Positions 57,058 to 64,000 of a stretch of DNA of 64,000 bases are shown piece by piece. The DNA comes from JBBPZK01 sp965219175 (GTDB lineage: Bacteria > Actinomycetota > Rubrobacteria > Rubrobacterales > Rubrobacteraceae), in contig CBDCNI010000001.1 in assembly GCA_965219175.1 (NCBI GenBank), positions 2,728,001-2,792,000 on the forward strand. Reading direction: 5' to 3'. Within the stretch, counting starts at the first letter, position 1; every line of letters starts with the position of its first letter. A model generated the notes under the pieces. That model searched no databases, was not told the DNA's origin, and saw only the letters and a program-made list of their open reading frames with translations. The position numbers and the translations under genes were made by a program.

Positions 57058-57894
57058 CTAAGCTTCGTAGCCGCTCTTTCCGGTCAGGTAGCGGACGGTC
57101 AGGATGATAGTGAAGGCGAAGCCTAGCACCAGCACCGAGAGGGCGACGGCGGCGTTTATATCCTGCTGGAACACGGTGTAGATCGCCAACGGCACGGTCT
57201 GCGTAACGCCCTGAAAGTTGCCGGCGAAGATGATCGTAGCCCCGAACTCCCCGAGCGCCCGAGCCCAGGCGGTGAGAATCCCGGCTACCAGCGCCGGGAG
57301 CGCCAGGGGAAGCGTGATCCTCAGAAACACACCCGGACGGCTCGCACCATCCACGAGTCCAGCCTCCTCAGCGGCCCGGTTCACCTCCCCGAACCCCGTA
57401 ACAGCCTGCCGGACGTAGAAAGGAGCCGCCACGAATACTTCCGCCATTATCACCGCAACCGTAGTGAAGCTCAGGGAGACCCCAAACGCCTGCAAGTGCT
57501 CCCCAACGACTCCCATCCTCCCGAAAGCCAGAAGCAGCGCGATGCCCGCAGCGCTCGGCGGAAGCACCACGGGTATATCCACGAGGGCGTTTAGCAATCG
57601 CCGTCCGGGAAACCTCGCGCGGGAAAGAACATAGGCTGCGGGCGTCCCGACGATCAACAAGACAACCACCGTTACGGAGGTGGTTTTCGCGCTCAGAAAC
57701 AGGGCGTCGAGGGCCGTCGGGGAGGTCATGGCGCCCCAGGCTCCCGCGTCGACAGTCCAGATGACGAGGCTCAGGAGCGGCAGGCTTATGAAGCCTGCCA
57801 GCAGCGCGAGCGCGCTCACGGCGAAACCGGAGGCGAGTAACTCGCTCCGGGAACGACGGAATCGTGAGAACCGGAATTTCCTCTTCTTACTCAA
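57058..57894 (-). CDS. modB: Molybdate ABC transporter permease
   Basis: 278 aa from TTG 57894 (overlaps the modA stop, TTGA; GTG 57915 is an alternative). Five or six membrane helices and the coupling loop LVDGASRPGVFLRITLPLAL with EFGATIIFAGNFQG. DIPVVLPPSAAGIALL is characteristic of ModB. The ATPase modC is not present next to it. Confidence 0.9.
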   Translation of the reverse strand: MSKKRKFRFSRFRRSRSELLASGFAVSALALLAGFISLPLLSLVIWTVDAGAWGAMTSPTALDALFLSAKTTSVTVVVLLIVGTPAAYVLSRARFPGRRLLNALVDIPVVLPPSAAGIALLLAFGRMGVVGEHLQAFGVSLSFTTVAVIMAEVFVAAPFYVRQAVTGFGEVNRAAEEAGLVDGASRPGVFLRITLPLALPALVAGILTAWARALGEFGATIIFAGNFQGVTQTVPLAIYTVFQQDINAAVALSVLVLGFAFTIILTVRYLTGKSGYEA

Positions 57895-58736
57895 CGTACA
57901 GGCTCGAACCCCCACTTCGCGAGCACACGCTGCCCATCCTTACTCATCACGAGATCTACCCATTTACGCGCGAGCTTTTTATTAGGCGACTCTTTCAGCA
58001 CGGCTATAGGATAAGCGGCGGTCACGTTGAGCTTCCGTGGTATCTCGACCACCCGGACCTTGTCCTTTATATCTGGGGTTACGTCGCTGGCGTAACCAAA
58101 GGTAGCGTCGGCGTCCCCGAGGGCGACGCGGTTCACTGCGGCCCGCACGTCGGACTCGCGAGAGACCACGTTCGACAGGACCTGCTTCTCGAAGCCGCTG
58201 CCATACTCGGTGTTCGCTTTATTCAAGATATCCTTCGCGTACTCAGCGGCCGGCACGCCGTCTTCCGCCAGGACAAGTTTTACGCCTGGTTTCGAGAGTT
58301 GCCGGAGGCTCTTTATGTTGGACGGGTTGTTTTTGGGTACGACTACTACTTCGCGGTTCTTGACGAAGACCTTCGGCTTACCGGAGATCAGGTCAGACTT
58401 CTCTGCTTCGTTCATCTTCGCTTCGTCCGCCGAGGCGAACACGTCTGCCGGGGCTCCTTGTTGGATCTGGGCGAGCACCGTCGAGCTGCCCGCGAAGCTC
58501 GCCCGCACCTTCACGCCGGGGTTCTGCTTCTCGAACGTCTTCTCCAACTCTCCGAAAGCGTCGGTCAGCGAGGCGGCGGCGAAAACGTTGAGGGTGCCTC
58601 CCCCGCTTCCCGTGGACTCTCCGGTAGAAGCGCCACTCTTTCCAGGGCTCGCGCCGGCGCCACATCCGGCTGTCGCAAGTCCGACGCACAGCAGGAGGAT
58701 CAGAAAGCTCGCATACCAGGACCTCTGCCGGAGCAC
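57891..58736 (-). CDS. modA: Molybdate-binding lipoprotein
   Basis: About 281 aa from GTG 58736 (AGAGGAAG eight bases upstream; TTG 58760 also in frame). Lipobox ATAGCGAG with a Ser/Gly-rich linker. ModA motifs LNVFAAASLTDAFGELEKTF, VRASFAGSSTVLAQIQQGAP, ADVFASADEAKM and, near the end, AYPIAVLKESPN. Captures molybdate or tungstate for ModB. Confidence 0.92.
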   Translation of the reverse strand: MLRQRSWYASFLILLLCVGLATAGCGAGASPGKSGASTGESTGSGGGTLNVFAAASLTDAFGELEKTFEKQNPGVKVRASFAGSSTVLAQIQQGAPADVFASADEAKMNEAEKSDLISGKPKVFVKNREVVVVPKNNPSNIKSLRQLSKPGVKLVLAEDGVPAAEYAKDILNKANTEYGSGFEKQVLSNVVSRESDVRAAVNRVALGDADATFGYASDVTPDIKDKVRVVEIPRKLNVTAAYPIAVLKESPNKKLARKWVDLVMSKDGQRVLAKWGFEPVR

Positions 58737-58803
58737 CTCTACTTCTTCCTCTGATCCCAAAACATGAGGTTACATACTAGAGTAGGGTCTTGGGATATTC
58801 TTC

Positions 58804-59946
58804 GTGCAACTTGTACGAACTTTTCGTAGAAGGGCGCTCCAGAGGAGGGAAAGTATAACGATAGAGAAACCGTTGCGAGCGAGGGTCTTCGTGGGATGGG
58901 CGCTTCTCAGCGTGGGGGCGTCCGTCGGCGGGTTGCTGGGGAGTAGCTTGGGTTTGCCGGCCGCGTGGCTGGTAGGGCCGATGATCGTCGCCGTGGTTTT
59001 CGCGCTCTCGTGGCGGGCGCGTCTGGAGGTGCCTCGCTGGGTACAACGAGTGTCTCAGGCCGTTATCGGGATCGTACTCGCCGCCACCTTCCGGCCTTCG
59101 GTGCTGCCCTTGATCGCCGCCGACTGGCTCCCCGTGGGACTGGCGTTGGTCGGCACGTTGCTGGCGAGCTTTCTAGCCGGTTCTTTCCTGACGCGAGTCG
59201 CCCATCTCGACGGGAATACTGCGGCGCTCGGGACGCTGCCGGGGGCCGCTTCGGGGATGCTCGCGATGAGCGGGCCGCTCGGGGCCGACCCGAGGCTGGT
59301 CGCCCTGATCCAGTACGGCCGCGTCGTGCTGGTGATCCTCTCGGCCACCCTGATCTCACGCTTCGGTCTCACGCCCAACGGCAAGTCCCATGGAGGCGGC
59401 TCCGGGATCGCGGCGACCGCCCAGATGGAGGTTTCTCACCACGGAATCTGGCTGGCATACGGTCTCACAGCCCTGATCTCGGCCGCCGGAGCCTGGGCCG
59501 GGACGAAGCTGCAACTGCCGGCCGGGGCGCTACTCGGCCCCCTCATCGGCGGCGTCGCGCTGGAGGAGTTGGGCGTCCTGCGCGTCGGGTGGCCGCCCGG
59601 TGTGCCGCAGGTAGCCTACGCTCTCCTGGGCATCTACGTCGGGCTGCTCTTCGACCCGATCTCTATAAGGCGGGCGGGACGGCTACTGCCCTTCGTGCTC
59701 GTCTCGACCCTCGGGCTGATGGCGGTGTGCGCCGGGCTCGGCGGGATACTCGCCGCGCTGACCGGCGCCGACCTCCTGACCGCCTACCTGGCGACGACCC
59801 CCGGCGGCATAGACTCCGTCGCGATCATCGCCCTCGGGAGCGGGGCCGACGCCTCGCTGGTCCTCGCGGTGCAGATGCTGCGGCTGTTGGCCGTGGTGCT
59901 CGCCGGACCGCTAATAGTGCGGTGGTGGATCTCCAAAAACCAGTAA
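58804..59946 (+). CDS. AbrB-family (AmoA-like) membrane protein
   Basis: 380 aa by the longest frame from GTG 58804, with about ten membrane helices in two homologous halves: SVGGLLGSSLGLPAAWLVGPM with LGTLPGAASGMLAMS in the first, LPAGALLGPLIGGVAL with ATTPGGIDSVAIIALGS in the second (AbrB duplication). Function in the family is not settled. An AGGAGGG SD at 58842-58848 precedes an in-frame ATA (58854) and TTG (58872) instead of the GTG, so the N-terminus could be about 17-23 residues shorter. Confidence 0.82.
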   Translation: MQLVRTFRRRALQRRESITIEKPLRARVFVGWALLSVGASVGGLLGSSLGLPAAWLVGPMIVAVVFALSWRARLEVPRWVQRVSQAVIGIVLAATFRPSVLPLIAADWLPVGLALVGTLLASFLAGSFLTRVAHLDGNTAALGTLPGAASGMLAMSGPLGADPRLVALIQYGRVVLVILSATLISRFGLTPNGKSHGGGSGIAATAQMEVSHHGIWLAYGLTALISAAGAWAGTKLQLPAGALLGPLIGGVALEELGVLRVGWPPGVPQVAYALLGIYVGLLFDPISIRRAGRLLPFVLVSTLGLMAVCAGLGGILAALTGADLLTAYLATTPGGIDSVAIIALGSGADASLVLAVQMLRLLAVVLAGPLIVRWWISKNQ

Positions 59947-59974
59947 CGGGCTTTGAGATCCGGCGCATCCGGCC

Positions 59975-61138
59975 TCACGATGGTTTCAAGCGGGTGGCGA
60001 GTACGAAGACCGCAAACCCCGCCAGCGCCACGACCCCGAGCGCCAACCGTAGCCCGAATAACTCCGCCAACCCTCCGACGAGTACGGGACCGAGCAGAAA
60101 CCCGCCGTAGCCGAGCGTCGTGACAACCGAGACGGCCCCTCCGGCCCGATCCGGCGCGTAGTCTCCGGCGGCGGAGAAAGCTATCGGTACGACAGCCGAG
60201 AGGGCGAGGCCGACGAGCAAGAACCCGGCCACGACGATCGACGGCTGCCGGGTGGCGAGCGCGAGAGCCATCCCGGCAGCCGTGAGGAGGCCCGCGCCGA
60301 GTAAAGTCCGGCGGTCGCCGAAGCGGCCGATGATCCAGGCGGAGCACAGCCGCCCTACCGCCATCGCCCCGTAGAAAACGGCGACCCCCGAAGCGCCCAA
60401 GAGGGCCGGCAACTCGAGCGTCTTGAGAAGGTACACGCCCGACCACTGCTCCATCTCCCCTTCCGAGAGAAGGCCGAAAAAGGCGATCAGGGCAATAAAC
60501 AACAGCGGCAGACTCCGGTAGAGTTTCGGGGCTTCTTTTCTGCCGCCGGGCTCGGTGGCTGGTATCGGGAACCGTGTAAGCAACACGGCCAGGACCACGA
60601 CCCCGAGCGGGACCAGCACCACTAGATAGACCTGCCGGTAATCCACACCGGCCTGGAGAAGAGCCCCGGCCGAGAGTGACCCTACTACCCCTCCGGCGCT
60701 GAAAGTCGCGTGCAGCACGGCCATAAAGCGGCGTCCGGCCCTCTTTTCGAGGTCCACGGCCGAGGCGTTGATCCCGACGTCGTAGAGCCCGGAAGACGAG
60801 TACAACACGACCAGCGCGAGGAGCAACCCTGCGTATCCACCTGCTAAGGACAGCCCGACGATTCCGGCCCCGAGTACGCCCGATGAGATCATCAGAAAAA
60901 GCCTCCGTCCGATCCGGTCGGCGGTCCAGCCGAGGAGAGCCATCGAGACGATGGAAGCCGCCGCCCCGACGAACAGCGCGAAACCAAGAGGACCAGGTGA
61001 GAGGCCCAGCGAGCGGCTGAGACCGGCCAGCAGAACCGCGAAAGTTCCCCAGAAAAACCCGAAGAACCCGAAAGCCCCGAGCAGCGTTGGAAATAACCGT
61101 ATTCTCCGGTCTCCCGCGGTTGGGGCTCCGGCGTTCAC
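59975..61138 (-). CDS. MFS transporter
   Basis: 387 aa, 12 predicted membrane helices. MFS A-like loop GWTADRIGRRLFLMISSGVL between helices 2 and 3, and the second-half counterpart GRFGDRRTLLGAGLLTAAG. The middle loop (about residue 200-215) is short and charged. The best general match is the FucP/YhjX-like or 'fosmidomycin-like' group; substrate unknown. Divergent neighbours give no hint. Confidence 0.87.
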   Translation of the reverse strand: MNAGAPTAGDRRIRLFPTLLGAFGFFGFFWGTFAVLLAGLSRSLGLSPGPLGFALFVGAAASIVSMALLGWTADRIGRRLFLMISSGVLGAGIVGLSLAGGYAGLLLALVVLYSSSGLYDVGINASAVDLEKRAGRRFMAVLHATFSAGGVVGSLSAGALLQAGVDYRQVYLVVLVPLGVVVLAVLLTRFPIPATEPGGRKEAPKLYRSLPLLFIALIAFFGLLSEGEMEQWSGVYLLKTLELPALLGASGVAVFYGAMAVGRLCSAWIIGRFGDRRTLLGAGLLTAAGMALALATRQPSIVVAGFLLVGLALSAVVPIAFSAAGDYAPDRAGGAVSVVTTLGYGGFLLGPVLVGGLAELFGLRLALGVVALAGFAVFVLATRLKPS

Positions 61139-61165
61139 GCCATCAGGTTGTGGGTCCAGGATCGG

Positions 61166-61531
61166 CTATCCTTCTTCGACCTCGTAGCCTTTCTCTTTCC
61201 AGTCGTTCATGCCGCCGTCCATGTTGGCTACGGTAGTGTAGCCCATGTCTTTGAGGGTCTTGGCAGCCAAAGCGCCACGGCCTCCGACGGCGCAGTGGAC
61301 GACTATACGGGAGTCTTTGTCCGGGAGTTGATCGTTGGCCTGATACTCCAACATACCGCGCGGGACCAGTCTCGCGCCGGGGATGTGGCCCGCTTCCCAC
61401 TCCGGCGGTTCGCGCACGTCCACTACCGTAACTTCCTCACCGGACTCCATCAGGTCCCGTACTGTCTCGGTATCTGTCTGTTCGGTCTCCTGTCGCGCTT
61501 CGGCGACCATCTCCTCGTAGCTCTTCGCCAT
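61166..61531 (-). CDS. Rhodanese-domain protein
   Basis: 121 aa. Single rhodanese domain: EEVTVVDVREPPEWEAGHIP, GARLVPRGMLEYQ, active-site loop VHCAVGGRGALAAKTL (Cys thiol) and ANMDGGMNDWKEKGY. Likely sulphur transfer or, with the long loop, phosphatase-like; partner unknown. Separate from its divergent neighbour by 107 bases. Confidence 0.9.
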   Translation of the reverse strand: MAKSYEEMVAEARQETEQTDTETVRDLMESGEEVTVVDVREPPEWEAGHIPGARLVPRGMLEYQANDQLPDKDSRIVVHCAVGGRGALAAKTLKDMGYTTVANMDGGMNDWKEKGYEVEEG

Positions 61532-61638
61532 GCTCTTCCTCCGTATAGTCGGCTGTACCTAAGCTATGCCAGGTCATGTTAGCATCGCTTTCCCCGTGTC
61601 TCCGGGTAGAATGATGCTACGAGAGAGAAGGAGACGGT

Positions 61639-63078
61639 TTGAACGGCTATGACCTTGTGGTGATCGGCGGCGGTACGGCGGGCCTGGTAGCGGCGGCCGG
61701 CGGCGCCTTGCTCGGGGCGAAGGTGGCCCTGATCGAGAGAGACAAACTCGGCGGCGAGTGTCTCTACTACGGCTGCGTGCCGACCAAAGCCCTGATAAAA
61801 AGCGCCAAAGTCGCGAGCCTCATGCGCCGGGCGCCGGAGTTCGGCATAAAAGAAGTCCCGGTCGAGGTGGACTTCCAGGCGGTCATGGCCCGGATGCGCC
61901 GGGTTATCGGGAAGGCGGGCGAGCCCGACAGCCCGGAGAGGTTCCGAAAGCTCGGGGTGGAAGTCTTCCTCGGCGAAGAGGCCCGCTTCGTGGAGCCGAA
62001 GGTAATTTCGGTCGGCGACCGTATGCTGAGGTCGCGAGCGGTGATCCTGGCGACCGGCTCCCACGCCAAGCCGCCGCCCGTAGACGGTCTCGACGAGGTC
62101 GGCTACGTGGACCACGTGAGTATCCTGGAGCTTGAAGAGCTTCCGCGCTCGATGGTCGTTATAGGGTCCGGGCCGATAGGGAGCGAGTTCTCCCAGATGT
62201 TCGCCCGCTTAGGCTGCCGGGTCGAGATGCTCTCGTCCTCGCCCAACCCTCTCCCGAAAGAAGACCCGGAGGTAAGCGCAGCGCTGCGTGGATACCTGGA
62301 AGCGGACGGCGTCAACTTCCACGGGGGTTTCCGGGCCGAGTCGGCGCGGATGGAAGGCGGCGAGAAGGTCGTTACCGCGAAGAACAAGACGAACGGTGAG
62401 GAGATAGAAGTCCGGGCAGAGGAGGTCCTGGTTGCCGCCGGTCGCGCCCCGAGCGTAGCCGGTCTCAACTTGGAAGGCGTCGGCATCGGCCAGGGAGAGA
62501 ACGGCGTAAAAGTGGACGAGCGCTTGATGACGACCGCCGAAGATGTCTACGCCTCGGGCGACGTGACCGGCAAGCTCTTGTTCACCCACGCTGCCGAGTA
62601 CCAGAGCCGCACGGCCCTCTCCAACGCCCTCTTCCCGATAAAGCGGAAGATAGACTACGACGCTTTTCCCTGGACCACGTTCACGGACCCGGAAGTAGCG
62701 CGGGTCGGCCTTACAGAAGAGCAGGCCCGCGAGAAGCACGGGAAGATAAACGTCTTCAGGTCTTACTTCGAGGACCTGGACCGGGCGCTCTGCGACGGCG
62801 AGACGGAAGGTTTCGTCAAGATGGTCACGGACAAGCGCGGCGGCATCCTGGGCGGCCACATCATCGGGCCGGACGCCGGAAACTACATCGGGGAAGTCGT
62901 CCTAGCGATGAAAAAGGGCATCTCGATAGGAGATCTCGCCCAGACCGTCCACGTCTACCCAACCCTCTCCGAAAGCGTCAAAAAAGCCGGGGACGCCTAC
63001 TACCGAGAACGCCTCTTCACCGAACGAAACAAGAAAATACTCGGCGCAATCTTCGGTTTACGACGGCGATTCTTTTAG
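61639..63078 (+). CDS. Pyridine nucleotide-disulphide oxidoreductase (mercuric-reductase-like)
   Basis: 479 aa from TTG 61639 (GGAGACGG upstream). FAD site VVIGGGTAGLVAAAGGALLG, redox pair GGECLYYGCVPTKALI, NAD site VVIGSGPIGSEFSQMFARLG and catalytic-base region VHVYPTLSESVKKAGD, with Tyr/Pro rather than the His-Glu of Lpd. No N-terminal heavy-metal domain and no C-terminal Cys pair, so it is not a full MerA. Substrate unknown. Confidence 0.87.
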   Translation: MNGYDLVVIGGGTAGLVAAAGGALLGAKVALIERDKLGGECLYYGCVPTKALIKSAKVASLMRRAPEFGIKEVPVEVDFQAVMARMRRVIGKAGEPDSPERFRKLGVEVFLGEEARFVEPKVISVGDRMLRSRAVILATGSHAKPPPVDGLDEVGYVDHVSILELEELPRSMVVIGSGPIGSEFSQMFARLGCRVEMLSSSPNPLPKEDPEVSAALRGYLEADGVNFHGGFRAESARMEGGEKVVTAKNKTNGEEIEVRAEEVLVAAGRAPSVAGLNLEGVGIGQGENGVKVDERLMTTAEDVYASGDVTGKLLFTHAAEYQSRTALSNALFPIKRKIDYDAFPWTTFTDPEVARVGLTEEQAREKHGKINVFRSYFEDLDRALCDGETEGFVKMVTDKRGGILGGHIIGPDAGNYIGEVVLAMKKGISIGDLAQTVHVYPTLSESVKKAGDAYYRERLFTERNKKILGAIFGLRRRFF

Positions 63079-63108
63079 CGGGTCGGCGTCTTAGGTGGTT
63101 GGCTGCTC

Positions 63109-63993
63109 TCAGGCTTTTCGGTGCTCGGTGGTGACGGTGTTGGTGCCGTCGGGGAGTTCTCCTATTTCGTAGTCACCGAAGAGGATGGGGTCTGTATGGC
63201 GGAGGCAGAGGAAGAGCCTCAGCGCAAGCGTTCGGATCTCACTTTCTGCGTGGGCGTCGGCCCGCATCTCGATTATGTGCCTCAAAGCCCGGACGTTGCC
63301 GGTGAAGACCATTGGAGCCTCGGTCTCGTTGGGCAATAAAGAACGGGCAGTCTGCTGGACTTTCTTCCTTGCGTCTGTCTTATAGTCGGCGGAGAGCGCG
63401 CTGTTGCCGCCCTCCTGACGCTCCAATAACCCTTCCGCCATCGCCTCGTATTCAGCCGCTGCCCGGTCGGCCCGCTCCTCGAAGAGCTGGTGCAACTTCT
63501 CCTCGGTCTGGTACTCCGGTCGCTCGACGAAGCGGAGCACGGAACCGGAAACGTAGCGCTGGCTTACCTGGGAAAACCCTGCGCCGGCGCGGTGCCGGAC
63601 GAGTTCGTGGGTGACGCTGCGGCTGATTCCGTAGAGCAGGAAGCTGAAGTTCGCGTGTTCTAGCACGGAGCCGTGTCCCGCCGAAGTAAGCCTCTCGAAG
63701 TAGGCGGCGGCGTTCTCGTTGGTGGTCCGCCTGGGGCCGAACGATGCGTAACAGAGTTGGCCCGCCGTCTTGCAGATCTGGGAAGAGTCGGGGAGCGGCG
63801 TCGGGTCGTTCACGTAGTCGGGGAAGCCGAGATCCGGGTCGAACCCTTCAAGGAATCCGGCGAGCCCGGCGACGTTTGTTCGTGGCCGGGCGAGCATCAC
63901 TACGCCCGGCGACCGCAAGTAGGCGGTCCCGGCTCCCGTGCGCCGGACTGGAGAATGTATGGCCGGGAACCCGTCGGCAACGATGCCCCCCAT
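63109..63993 (-). CDS. thyX: FAD-dependent thymidylate synthase
   Basis: 294 aa by the longest frame; it begins 7 bases from the window edge, so the true start may lie inside (GTG-ATG near residue 32) or outside. Signature RHRAGAGFSQVSQRYV (residues 133-148) is the ThyX RHR motif, with FSFLLYGISRSVTHELVRH before it. The end VRALRHIIEMRADAHAESEI and LRLFLCLRHTDPILFG is typical of the long actinobacterial form. Makes dTMP from dUMP using flavin. Confidence 0.93.
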   Translation of the reverse strand: MGGIVADGFPAIHSPVRRTGAGTAYLRSPGVVMLARPRTNVAGLAGFLEGFDPDLGFPDYVNDPTPLPDSSQICKTAGQLCYASFGPRRTTNENAAAYFERLTSAGHGSVLEHANFSFLLYGISRSVTHELVRHRAGAGFSQVSQRYVSGSVLRFVERPEYQTEEKLHQLFEERADRAAAEYEAMAEGLLERQEGGNSALSADYKTDARKKVQQTARSLLPNETEAPMVFTGNVRALRHIIEMRADAHAESEIRTLALRLFLCLRHTDPILFGDYEIGELPDGTNTVTTEHRKA

Positions 63994-64000
63994 GCCCTCG

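Noticed and set aside
1..64000. Prophage or integrative element
   Set aside because: No integrase, capsid, terminase or tRNA attachment site seen; the two IS elements and CRISPR locus explain the mobile character.
1..64000. tRNA or rRNA genes
   Set aside because: None of the intergenic gaps shows a cloverleaf or rRNA block; the 17-base 16S-like tail at 47404 is isolated.

Overview
The window is high-GC bacterial DNA with GTG and TTG starts, Shine-Dalgarno (SD) sites and many 4-bp gene overlaps. The gene content (ECF sigma factor with STAS protein, LexA-type repressor, BTAD regulator, ThyX, Mop/ModAB, DUF1990, a Pat-type acetyltransferase, several diverged transposases) suggests an actinobacterium. 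The resemblance of many proteins to Rubrobacter proteins as I remember them makes a Rubrobacter-like organism my best guess. That is inference, since no rRNA or taxonomic marker is present. It reads as ordinary chromosome with a defence/mobile patch, not as a prophage or plasmid.

Layout. 1-2.2 kb: a STAS protein running off the left edge, divergent from an ECF sigma / putative anti-sigma / MscS-channel operon. 2.3-7 kb: fused acyl-CoA-synthetase/GNAT acetyltransferase, lexA, BTAD regulator. 7-13.9 kb: a MacB/FtsX-type ABC exporter, small stress membrane protein, cupin, FetAB-like metal exporter divergent from a VIT-family transporter with a Fur-like dyad between them. 13.9-18.4 kb: PAP2 phosphatase, a complete IS982-family element with target duplication, VOC protein, and lipA-lipB with a toxin-antitoxin pair nested between them. 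18.7-19.5 kb: a vapBC module whose toxin gene is frameshifted.

19.7-29.6 kb: a complete type I-B CRISPR-Cas locus (cas6-cas8b-cas7-cas5-cas3-cas4-cas1-cas2, almost all overlapping) followed by a leader with a strong-looking promoter and a 16-repeat array. The array has one aberrant internal repeat and ends in a degenerate repeat fused to a perfect hairpin.

29.6-35.2 kb: dihydrolipoyl dehydrogenase with an acidic insert, mutM, a haem-oxygenase-fold oxidase, an unknown protein, a lipid kinase and moaD-moaE. 35.2-42.9 kb: a ribose-type sugar ABC transporter and a Tat-exported GH2 glycosidase with a LamG domain. 43-51.7 kb: Nudix, CPBP protease, two divergent citrate synthases (one fused to an HTH domain) around an AT-rich palindromic operator, cinA, yqeK, a YdjM-like protein, GrpB, DUF1990 and dut. 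52-54.5 kb: tetR/SDR pair with repeated operators and an IS5-like element inserted exactly at the SDR stop codon. 54.8-64 kb: metG, a PucR-type HTH remnant overlapping mop, modAB (no modC), AbrB-family membrane protein, MFS, rhodanese, a second flavin disulphide reductase and thyX.

Themes: lipoate (lipA, lipB, lpd), molybdenum (moaD, moaE, mop, modA, modB), metal export, thymidylate supply (dut, thyX), DNA repair (lexA, mutM), and phage defence. The parts most worth a second look are the aberrant CRISPR repeat, the structured convergent intergenic region at 47.2-47.4 kb carrying a near-copy of the 16S rRNA 3' end, the palindrome between the citrate synthases, the toxin-antitoxin pair inside the lipoate operon, and the orphan PucR HTH fragment.
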